Below, piece after piece: positions 1 through 6,439 of a stretch of 16,029 bases of DNA (the stretch's first letter is position 1; each line of letters begins with the position of its first letter). The stretch comes from Aquifex aeolicus. GTDB lineage: Bacteria > Aquificota > Aquificia > Aquificales > Aquificaceae. Below the pieces are notes generated by a model. It worked only from the letters and a program-made list of their open reading frames with translations. It did not search any database and had not been told where the DNA came from. The position numbers and the translations under genes were made by a program. Where the stretch lies: contig DQTK01000067.1 in assembly GCA_015662815.1 (NCBI GenBank), forward strand, positions 1 through 16,029. The letters are read 5' to 3'.

Positions 1-108
1 ATAGTAGGTATTCCTCTTGCCTTAATGGTTTTTCTGTGGCTTACAATTTATTCGGGAGGATTGGCTTACCTGAGTTTAAAGGCTTTTGAAAATGAGAGAG
101 ATACTTAG
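1..108 (+). CDS. C-terminal end of a membrane protein (partial)
   Basis: An open frame enters from the left edge and ends at TAG 106-108, giving the last 35 residues of a protein. They include a strongly hydrophobic stretch (LALMVFLWLTIY, roughly residues 6-17 of the fragment) followed by a short polar tail, so the protein probably ends with a membrane helix. Its 3' end overlaps the next gene, which is also a membrane protein, so the two are probably co-transcribed and may act together. The family cannot be named from this fragment. Confidence 0.6.
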   Translation: MVGIPLALMVFLWLTIYSGGLAYLSLKAFENERDT

Positions 109-706
109 AGATACATTAATATTTCTTTTGAGGAACTGGGAGTTTTTATTAGCATGGATTTTCTTCCTTACCCTGCTCTTTATACTTACACCCCTTCCCT
201 ATATAGGTGTAATCGCCTTCTTTTTAATACTTCTTCTATTTAACTCAGCGACTATGTACTTTATAAAGGTTCATAAAGAGGGTATAGAAGAAGCTAACTT
301 TATCGAGATACTTAAACCTAAGAAGGCTGTGTTTAGCTACACCGTTGCTGAAACCACGTATATTTATTTTGTTGCACTCCTTTCATATCTTTTTACAAAG
401 CTTTATATAACCTTAGTTATATGGTGGTTGTTCTACAAACCCTATTTGTCAAAAGAGCTCTACATAGCTCAAAGTTTCAAAGAAGGTTTTCAAGCCATGC
501 TTGTTCTCCTTTTAAAACCCAATTGTAGGTACGCAAAGGTAGGTGTAAAGTGGCTTATAGTTTCATCAATTCTTATAATACTGTCGGTTTTCCTCATCTT
601 CTCTATAGCAGGTGTTCTATTCGCTCCTCTACTCTTGTTGTGGCTCGATTTTATACTTGGACATTTTGCTTATTACGTTATTAAATATGTAAGGAGTTTG
701 GATTGA
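92..706 (+). CDS. Hypothetical polytopic membrane protein, 204 aa
   Basis: I do not recognise the family. The protein has about five hydrophobic segments, near residues 14-34, 36-55, 86-112, 150-170 and 174-195. A more polar loop lies at about 60-80 and another at 116-148. There is no signal peptide or catalytic motif that I can see. I chose ATG 92 because an AAAGG sits about nine bases upstream; an in-frame TTG at 86 would add two residues. The start overlaps the end of the preceding membrane-protein gene by 17 bases. The KaiC-like gene follows after 22 bases with its own strong ribosome binding site, so the three may form one operon. The function is unknown. Confidence 0.8.
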   Translation: MREILRDTLIFLLRNWEFLLAWIFFLTLLFILTPLPYIGVIAFFLILLLFNSATMYFIKVHKEGIEEANFIEILKPKKAVFSYTVAETTYIYFVALLSYLFTKLYITLVIWWLFYKPYLSKELYIAQSFKEGFQAMLVLLLKPNCRYAKVGVKWLIVSSILIILSVFLIFSIAGVLFAPLLLLWLDFILGHFAYYVIKYVRSLD

Positions 707-728
707 AGGTAAAAATGGGAGGTGGACT

Positions 729-1613
729 ATGGACAAGGATTACAAAAGATATCACGATGGAGAGCATGAGAAACCCCACGTTATTGAAGAAGGAATATGG
801 ATTGCCGAAGAAGCAATAAAAAAAGCTCCTAAACTTGAAGGAGTACCCACAGGAGTGGAAGGACTTGATGAGCTCTTTTTTAGGGCAGAGATAAAAGATG
901 GGAAGGTAGCAAAAGTACCACTTGGAGGTATACCGAGATATGCGGTTATAAATATCACGGGCGTATCCGATACGGGAAAATCTTTAATGGTTGAACAGTA
1001 CACTGTAAAGCAGGCTCAAAGAGGTGAACCTGTTACCTTTATAACGGTTGAAAGTCCTGCACCCTTTGTCACTATGGGGCTCAGGGAAAGAGCTACAGCA
1101 ATGGGAGTAGATTTTGACAAGATAAAGGACAAGATTATCCTTATAGATGCTGCATCTCATACAACTTTAAGGGAGAATATTCCGAACCTCCTGGCTACTT
1201 TAGCCCACGTTATCAAAACTTACAAAGTAAAGCACACAGTAATAGACTCAGTAACCGGTCTTTACGAATCAAGGGAAATGCTTGCAAGAACCGTAGTGAG
1301 ACAGCTTTTCAACTTTATGAAAAAATGGTATCAGACAGCTCTATTTGTGTCCCAGAAGAGGAGTTCCCATGAGGAGCTTTCGGCGGAAGCAGCCGGAGGA
1401 TTTGCTATAAGCCATATAGTTGACTGTACAATGGTTTTGGCAAAAGAACTGATAATGACCAAATATCAAGCCCAGATTTACAAGAAAGAAATAGGAGACA
1501 TAATCAGACTCTTCAGAATAGACGGGTGTAGGCTATGTGGTCATGATACGAAAACTCACTTTATGGAGATAACGGAAACCGGATTAGTAAAAATAGGTCC
1601 ATCTCTTCGCTAA
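729..1613 (+). CDS. Single-domain KaiC-like RecA-superfamily ATPase
   Basis: This 294-residue protein has one KaiC/RecA-type ATPase domain, unlike the cyanobacterial clock protein, which has two. The Walker A loop GVSDTGKS is at residues 78-85, an acidic residue follows the next strand (VES, E108), and the Walker B strand ends in VID (D173). Near the C-terminus C267, C270, H272 and H277 form a CRLCGH-type cluster that could bind zinc. From knowledge of the family it fits the thermophile-restricted KaiC group (AF_0795-like, TIGR03878 as I recall). The role of that group is not established; ATP hydrolysis is expected and circadian function is not. The start has a strong Shine-Dalgarno (GGGAGGTGG, just before ATG 729). 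Its last 30 bases overlap the convergent gamma/delta-like gene. Confidence 0.88.
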   Translation: MDKDYKRYHDGEHEKPHVIEEGIWIAEEAIKKAPKLEGVPTGVEGLDELFFRAEIKDGKVAKVPLGGIPRYAVINITGVSDTGKSLMVEQYTVKQAQRGEPVTFITVESPAPFVTMGLRERATAMGVDFDKIKDKIILIDAASHTTLRENIPNLLATLAHVIKTYKVKHTVIDSVTGLYESREMLARTVVRQLFNFMKKWYQTALFVSQKRSSHEELSAEAAGGFAISHIVDCTMVLAKELIMTKYQAQIYKKEIGDIIRLFRIDGCRLCGHDTKTHFMEITETGLVKIGPSLR

Positions 1614-2435
1614 TTTCCTTTCCATTTCCTCTAAGTAGTGTTCCAAACTGAAATCGTAGATTTCGTTGTTTCCTACAATTCTGAAACCTGATAAACCTTT
1701 AACGGTTCTCACTTCGCAGATGTTAAATTTATCCCGAACCCTTTGGATTATTAAATCCCGTAAACTATCTGTGATACCTTCGCCTATTTCCAGAATAATA
1801 TCTTGGGTTTTTATATCTCTGAAAGTTTTTTCTTCAAACGCAAGAAGGGCAAATATTATATCTTGAAGCTCCCTATTTATCTTATCCTGTCTGGCTTTAT
1901 TTATTAACCTTCTAACTTCCTGAATTTCCTTCGAAAGGTTATCCTCAATCCTTTTAGCTGTTCTGAATCTAATCATATTCAGAGATGTATAGTGTTCGAA
2001 GGCTATAAACTCAACGTAAAGTTGTATGTACAGTTTCAAAGCGACCGTTATGATTTCATCCTCATCAGTTTCGAAATTCAATATAAGTCCTTTTCTGTAC
2101 CTTCTTTTTATCCTGGGTGGAAGGAATTTTAACACTTTCGCGGAGCAATCTCCCGATTCACCCAATTCCACTATACGAACATTTGCAGGAGTTTTATATC
2201 CATAGAACCTTTCAATTTTTTTGGGTTTTTCCTTAGTTCTACTTTCCCCCTTGGGGTAAGGTGTTACTCGGGAGCTTTTTCCTAAAATTGGTTTTATATA
2301 TAGGATATAAACAGCATCTAATTCTTTATTTTTGAAATCTTTAAAGGGTTTTTCCATAAGATTTATTAAACTTTTAACGTTGAGTTCTTTCCCGAAAATA
2401 TCGCTTATGTTCTCATGAATGTAAATTTGCTCCAA
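1584..2435 (-). CDS. Second half of a divergent ATP synthase gamma-like protein with delta-like C-terminal extension
   Basis: This is a 283-residue frame. Residues 1-115 are poorly conserved, though the segment around 25-50 resembles the middle domain of F1 gamma. Residues 118-202 look like the gamma C-terminal helix: an acidic start, a YIQLYVEFIAFEH stretch, and above all NKARQDKINRELQDI at 179-193, matching the family hallmark NKARQ..IT.EL.EI. Residues 207-276 lie beyond the normal gamma end and resemble the C-terminal domain of the delta/OSCP subunit (GLSGFRI, then IYDFSLEHYLEEM). The only usable start is TTG 2435, with AAAAGG directly against it, which is poor initiation context. The N-terminal half of gamma is encoded by the preceding ORF in another frame. 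The last 30 bases overlap the convergent KaiC-like gene. The homology is recognised by eye and was not computed. Confidence 0.65.
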   Translation of the reverse strand: MEQIYIHENISDIFGKELNVKSLINLMEKPFKDFKNKELDAVYILYIKPILGKSSRVTPYPKGESRTKEKPKKIERFYGYKTPANVRIVELGESGDCSAKVLKFLPPRIKRRYRKGLILNFETDEDEIITVALKLYIQLYVEFIAFEHYTSLNMIRFRTAKRIEDNLSKEIQEVRRLINKARQDKINRELQDIIFALLAFEEKTFRDIKTQDIILEIGEGITDSLRDLIIQRVRDKFNICEVRTVKGLSGFRIVGNNEIYDFSLEHYLEEMERKLAKRWTYFY

Positions 2436-2452
2436 CCTTTTACTTTTACACT

Positions 2453-2782
2453 TTACTCCAACAGAGTAGAGTTTAACTTTTTACCTTGAAAAACTTCAAA
2501 AAACTTTTCCATTACCTTTGAACATAAACTTCTGGTAAGGGGTAAATCGGATAGAAGCAGGATTACCGCAATTCTTTTTTCTTCGCGGGGATTAAAAAGG
2601 GGATGGTCAGGGTAAAGGGCAAAAAGGTGTTCTAAAACTTCTTCAAGTCTCGTAAAGTAAGGAGCTTTGCTAATTACGTAAGGTTTTAATCTTCTGAACC
2701 TGTTTAGAGAAATTACGGCTACTACATTAAAAACTTCCCTTAAAAGATTGAGAACTTTTAATTTATCCGAAAGTTTTTTCAC
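2453..2782 (-). CDS. First half of a divergent ATP synthase gamma-like protein
   Basis: This 109-residue frame starts with GTG 2782, which lies inside the end of rdgB (20-base overlap). It resembles the N-terminal helix and first strand of F1 gamma. A helix with LNRFRRLKPYV at 26-35 corresponds to the AAKLRRAQ region. HPLFNPREEKRIAVILLLSD at 60-79 lines up with the gamma segment that precedes the conserved GLCGG loop. That loop has become PLTRSL here, so the family's most conserved N-terminal motif is lost. The frame stops at TAA 2455-2453, about one third into a gamma subunit, and the remainder is in the next ORF shifted by -1. It could be a real short protein coupled to its neighbour, a programmed-frameshift product, or half of a broken gene. 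No atpA, atpD or other ATP synthase genes are nearby. Confidence 0.6.
   Translation of the reverse strand: MKKLSDKLKVLNLLREVFNVVAVISLNRFRRLKPYVISKAPYFTRLEEVLEHLFALYPDHPLFNPREEKRIAVILLLSDLPLTRSLCSKVMEKFFEVFQGKKLNSTLLE
2454..2482 (-). other. Candidate -1 frameshift site joining the two gamma-like halves
   Basis: In the frame of the first half the RNA reads T AAA AAG (A-run at 2482-2478, G 2477), similar to the dnaX-type A AAA AAG slippery site. Eight bases later a small stem-loop, TACTC-TGTTG-GAGTA, occupies 2468-2454. The window open in both frames is narrow: the second frame has a TAA at 2483-2481 and the first frame stops at 2455-2453. A -1 slip on the A-run falls inside it and would give a protein of about 399 residues. 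The five-pair stem is weak for a thermophile, so this is suggestive only. Confidence 0.35.
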
Positions 2783-3374
2783 ACTCTTTTAATATCCCGT
2801 ATAACTTTCTCAGAGCTTTTCCCCTGTGGGATATTAAATCTTTCTCTTCGGGACTCAGCTGTGCCATAGTTTTATCGTATCCCTCAGGAACAAATATAGG
2901 GTCATAGCCGAAACCTTTATCTCCTCTCGGACTTTTCGTTATTTCACCTTTTACTTCTCCCTCTACAAAGAAACCTTTATCTTTGTCGTAAAAAACTATT
3001 ACCGCGATAAACCTCGCTCTTCTGTTCTTTTCATCTTCGAGAATTCTCAAAAGCTTCCTTATATTCGCTTCATCTTTTGATTCTTTTATCTCTTCCTTTC
3101 CCCATAAATCAATTTCGTAAAATCTGCTGGAGTATATCCCCGGGTAAGGAGATATAGCTTCTACAATAAGCCCGGAGTCGTCGGCAACGGTAGGCATTTT
3201 AAATTGTTCATAATAGGCTTTAGCCTTTAAATAGGCGTTTTCGAGAAAAGACGTTCCTGTCTCATGAACCTCTATTTTTTCGGGTGGGGTAATTACCTCA
3301 ATACCCAAAGGTTCAAGAACTCTTTTGAATTCCCTAAGCTTTCCTTTATTCGTTGTAGCTACTAAAAGTCTCAT
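2763..3374 (-). CDS. rdgB: XTP/dITP pyrophosphatase (RdgB/HAM1/Ham1p family)
   Basis: This cytoplasmic house-cleaning enzyme hydrolyses XTP, ITP and dITP to the monophosphate and pyrophosphate, keeping deaminated purines out of nucleic acids. All family signatures are present in its 203 residues: TTNKGKLREF at 7-16, E45 in the metal-binding helix, ADDSGL at 64-69 with the catalytic aspartates, RGDKGFGYDPIF at 150-161 and SHRGKAL at 182-188. The length is normal for the family. ATG 3374 overlaps the stop of the upstream NYN gene by four bases, and its own end overlaps the gamma-like ORF by 20 bases, so all are likely translated from one mRNA. Confidence 0.97.
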   Translation of the reverse strand: MRLLVATTNKGKLREFKRVLEPLGIEVITPPEKIEVHETGTSFLENAYLKAKAYYEQFKMPTVADDSGLIVEAISPYPGIYSSRFYEIDLWGKEEIKESKDEANIRKLLRILEDEKNRRARFIAVIVFYDKDKGFFVEGEVKGEITKSPRGDKGFGYDPIFVPEGYDKTMAQLSPEEKDLISHRGKALRKLYGILKECEKTFG

Positions 3375-3991
3375 GATGTAAAGAACTTTTTGAGTTTATT
3401 CCAAAAACCTTCTTTTTCCTTTTCTTCTTCCTCTTTCACGGGAACTATTTCAGGTTGTTTTTCCTCCATTATAAACACATTTATATAGTCATCAAGCAGT
3501 ATAAATCTATCACAAGCTTTTCTCAAGTTGTATGAACTGGTTTTTTTAAATGTAGCGTTTTCCACTCTTTTTCCTAAACTTTGTACTGCCTCAACCGTAT
3601 GTATAAAATCGCTATCACCGCTTACCAGTATTGCAGTATCGTAAGCGTTTCTGTAAGCTAAGGAGAGCATATCTGTTGCGAGCATTATATCTACTTCCTT
3701 TTCCAAGAATTCTCCGCCGGGAAGTTTCCTCAAGTTTGCAGTTCTTACCTTTATTCCCATAAGAGAAAGTTCATCAAGGAAACGCCTTTGTCTCATTAAG
3801 CTATCCCACTCGGGAGTACCTTTCTTTACATCCTTTTCTTGCGGGACAGCAGTGTAGAAGTAAGCACGCACAAGGTAACGCCCTTCCCTGAGAAACTCTA
3901 CCAGTTTTGAATAATCTACCTTTATATTTAGATGCCTTATTCCGTGGAACAGGTTTGAGCCATCTATAAATATCATTAATCTCTCATTCAT
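3371..3991 (-). CDS. NYN-domain (PIN-like, LabA/DUF88-type) putative ribonuclease
   Basis: This 206-residue protein has a PIN-like nuclease core. FIDGSNLF at 8-15 supplies the first acidic residue (D10), VDIMLATDM at 100-108 supplies D101 and D107, and SGDSDF at 124-129 supplies D126 and D128. This is the usual acidic, metal-binding arrangement of NYN domains, which are generally RNases. After about residue 177 the core ends, a very acidic linker follows (EEEEKEKE), and the last 12 residues (GFWNKLKKFFTS) could form a short amphipathic helix suited to binding a membrane or a partner. The start overlaps the eRF1-like gene by four bases (ATGA) and the end overlaps rdgB by four bases. The substrate is unknown; the neighbour suggests ribosome-linked RNA quality control. 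Confidence 0.88.
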   Translation of the reverse strand: MNERLMIFIDGSNLFHGIRHLNIKVDYSKLVEFLREGRYLVRAYFYTAVPQEKDVKKGTPEWDSLMRQRRFLDELSLMGIKVRTANLRKLPGGEFLEKEVDIMLATDMLSLAYRNAYDTAILVSGDSDFIHTVEAVQSLGKRVENATFKKTSSYNLRKACDRFILLDDYINVFIMEEKQPEIVPVKEEEEKEKEGFWNKLKKFFTS

Positions 3992-5211
3992 AGCTTAAAT
4001 CTCAAGAACGCAGCAAGACCATCAACTTTTTTCTGAAGCTCTTTATCTACAATTACTTCCACGGTAGCCTTCTGGTCAAGGGCTTCCTCCAAAGCTTCAT
4101 CAACGATATCACTGAGGGGAATAGCTTTCTCGTCGGGAAGAGGACATTCAGGTTTTAGGAAAGCTAAATGGCTTTTAGGACAAAGATATCCGGGTTTTTC
4201 GAAGTCCTCAGGCAAAATAAGAGTCCTTACATTCCCTATCGCAAGCATTTCTAAAACTCTGGATGTTCCGTTTACAGCAAGTCCTTTCCCTTTAAGCTCT
4301 TCAAGTTCGTTAATAATTTCCTTCTCCTGTTCTCTATCCCTTTGCCAAAGTAAGTTGATAGTCCTTTCCCAAACCTGATGAGGTTTTGCTTCTTCAGGTG
4401 TAATTTCTATATAGCCTACGAGTTTTTCCCTTACATAGGGATGAAGGAAATTTTCTATTTGCTTTAACCCTTCCTCTAAAAATCCCCCTATTACCAGTTT
4501 ATCAAAATAAACCCTTTTCCATTCTTCGAATAGTGCATCGGAAGCGAGTTTTAAGATTTTATGCCATTCTTCTTTGAGTCTTGTATAGAAACGCCATTCT
4601 CCCATTCCATGCTGGATTACATTAGGAGAGGCAACTCTGGAAGGCATTCTGTACTGAAATGTTCCTTCAGCTCCTTTAAGAAGTGCTCCTCCGCTGTGGA
4701 ATCTATGCGCTCTGGTAGTTAGTGGTTCTAAGAAATCGAGCTTTTCTTCTATACCTGTAATATCCATAAGGAAATACCTTATATGCTTTCTATCCAGTAA
4801 AAGGATGGCAATTCTACCTAGTTCTTCATCAATTGCCGCGATTTCTCTAACGAGTGGGTCGGGAGAAAACATAAGCCTGTTTCTGTAAACGTAAGGAAGC
4901 TTGATGTATTCAAAAAAACCTAATTTTGAACAGGAAAATATGGCAATTCCTCTACAACCTTCGAGGTTCTTCGGTTCGGATAAAAATTCTTGAATATTTT
5001 TAATATCCTCTTTTACTGATTCAAGGGTTTCTTTTTCAAGGTTGAGGGCTTCTAGGTCTTTTCCCTTTTTCTTAACCAAATCCTTATAAATTATCAGATA
5101 TTTATTGTTTTGCCTATCCTCTGGAGTAAGTCTTAAGTAGAGGGTAGTTATAAAGCATTTTTCTGGTCTAAAAGAAGTTAACTTTTCAAGACTTTGTCTC
5201 AAATCAACCAT
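3988..5211 (-). CDS. eRF1-like protein of the bacterial/archaeal release-factor (baeRF/Vms1-type) superfamily
   Basis: This 407-residue protein shows the overall layout of eRF1/Vms1 relatives. (Residue numbers here count from TTG 5214, one codon upstream.) An N-terminal domain occupies about 1-165. A loop with HSGGALLKG at 173-181 sits where eRF1 carries its catalytic GGQ, but here reads GGA. A middle-domain segment KLVIGGFLEEGL is at 239-250. The C-terminal L7Ae-like domain has NVRTLILPED, then a C345/H349/C357 cluster, and ends in GLAAFLRFKL, which is typical of the eRF1 C-terminal domain. Such proteins are thought to act on the ribosome in rescue or peptidyl-tRNA handling. I chose ATG 5211 over TTG 5214 because AGGAGGGG lies at the best spacing for the ATG. 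It lies 28 bases after the coiled-coil gene and overlaps the NYN gene. The family is likely; the activity is uncertain given GGA. Confidence 0.7.
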   Translation of the reverse strand: MVDLRQSLEKLTSFRPEKCFITTLYLRLTPEDRQNNKYLIIYKDLVKKKGKDLEALNLEKETLESVKEDIKNIQEFLSEPKNLEGCRGIAIFSCSKLGFFEYIKLPYVYRNRLMFSPDPLVREIAAIDEELGRIAILLLDRKHIRYFLMDITGIEEKLDFLEPLTTRAHRFHSGGALLKGAEGTFQYRMPSRVASPNVIQHGMGEWRFYTRLKEEWHKILKLASDALFEEWKRVYFDKLVIGGFLEEGLKQIENFLHPYVREKLVGYIEITPEEAKPHQVWERTINLLWQRDREQEKEIINELEELKGKGLAVNGTSRVLEMLAIGNVRTLILPEDFEKPGYLCPKSHLAFLKPECPLPDEKAIPLSDIVDEALEEALDQKATVEVIVDKELQKKVDGLAAFLRFKL

Positions 5212-5239
5212 CAATCCCCTCCTGAACTTACAGGTGTTA

Positions 5240-6439
5240 TTATAACTTATCTTTTAAAGCTTCTATAAATCTTGCTTTATCCTTATTCTCCTCCGAATCA
5301 AGGATTCCTAAAACCACCCATTTATCTTTTTCCTTTTTAAGGTAAACCCTCCCTCCTGAAAACTTCAATTTGTAGATATTTTTATCTGTAGCGAGTGTTT
5401 CGAGTTTTATATTACCTTTTAATTTTTCAATTTCCTTAAGAATACTCCTTTTTCTATTAGCATCTAGTTTTATAAAATCTTTTATTGAATCATCAGTAAA
5501 CTGAATATAAGGAAATAAAATCCTTAACAATTCTCCGTAAACTTCTCTCTTTTTATAACTTTCTCTTTGGAGATTTTCCTTTTCAAGTTCTAATCTATCG
5601 ATTTTTCGACGGAGTTCTTCTATATTTTTTTGCATTTTACTTATTTTTTCTCTTAGATTTCTATTTTCCTTATCGTATATATCTATCAAATCTTGAAGCT
5701 CTAAAATTTCTTTTATAAGCTTTTTTCTTTCCTTCCTTAGTTCCTTTACCTCTTTACTTCCTTGCTTTTTTTCCTCTTCTCTGCTCAAAAGCTCTAAGAG
5801 TTGAAAGAGTTTTCTATTGGCTTCTAGCAATTTTGTTTCTTTTTCCCTTTGTTTTTCAAGTTCCTTTTCAAGCTTAGAAATTTTTTCCTTAAAAAGATCT
5901 ATTTCTTTCTCTTTCTCCTTTATCTTTTTTACATCTTCCCTTAACCTTTTAGCCTCCTTTAAACTCTTTTCCTTTTGTTCCAGCTGAATTTTCAAAAGAG
6001 AAATATTCTTCTTAAACTCGTTAATCCTTTCCTCTATCTCTATTCTTTTTCTTTTATTTTCTTCAAGTTCATCCAGAAGTTTTTTTCTTTCTTCCTCTAT
6101 TATCCTTTTTTCCTTTTCAAAGGGACTTTCAAAGAGTGCAACAAGCATAATGGTGAATACAACCGGTATTGCATTTGCAATGAATATATGGGTATTTTTT
6201 AGCAAAATACTGAGTAATACTATCTGAAAGAAAAACAAATATCCTAAGGTAGTGACAAGCCTCCTTCTTTCACCGAAAAACCAGCCGATATATAGGGCTA
6301 AATTAAAAGACAAAACTATAATTGTGTTCACTGTATCAGTTGGGAATAGGGGTATAGAAGATAGATTATTTACCGTTATATAGTAGAGTGTGTAATTATA
6401 AGAAACTATAAGAAAAATAAGGATAAAAGCTTCCTTCAC
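5240..6439 (-). CDS. Membrane-anchored long coiled-coil protein with RelE/ParE-like C-terminal domain
   Basis: This 399-residue protein has three clear parts. Residues 1-105 hold about four membrane helices (near 3-22, 37-55, 61-80 and 86-104). Residues 107-300 are almost entirely Lys, Glu, Leu, Ile and Arg in a heptad-like pattern, a long coiled coil. Residues 312-399 form a small globular domain. Its order of elements (helices, then NIYKLKFSGGRVYLKK, then KWVVLGILDS, then KARFIEALKDKL) recalls the RelE/ParE/HigB toxin fold. The toxin comparison is by eye and is weak. It starts with GTG 6439, overlapping the trpD stop by four bases, so it is probably translated with trpD, though a metabolic link is not evident. 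It could instead be a structural or scaffold protein. Confidence 0.75.
   Translation of the reverse strand: MKEAFILIFLIVSYNYTLYYITVNNLSSIPLFPTDTVNTIIVLSFNLALYIGWFFGERRRLVTTLGYLFFFQIVLLSILLKNTHIFIANAIPVVFTIMLVALFESPFEKEKRIIEEERKKLLDELEENKRKRIEIEERINEFKKNISLLKIQLEQKEKSLKEAKRLREDVKKIKEKEKEIDLFKEKISKLEKELEKQREKETKLLEANRKLFQLLELLSREEEKKQGSKEVKELRKERKKLIKEILELQDLIDIYDKENRNLREKISKMQKNIEELRRKIDRLELEKENLQRESYKKREVYGELLRILFPYIQFTDDSIKDFIKLDANRKRSILKEIEKLKGNIKLETLATDKNIYKLKFSGGRVYLKKEKDKWVVLGILDSEENKDKARFIEALKDKL

Noticed and set aside
1666..1866. 66-codon plus-strand frame after the KaiC-like gene
   Set aside because: It is antisense to the NKARQ-containing gamma-like helix. The minus frame is the one with family motifs.
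5975..6202. Phe-rich plus-strand frame inside the coiled-coil gene
   Set aside because: It is the antisense of a Lys/Glu-rich coiled coil, which automatically gives Phe/Leu/Ser-rich translations.
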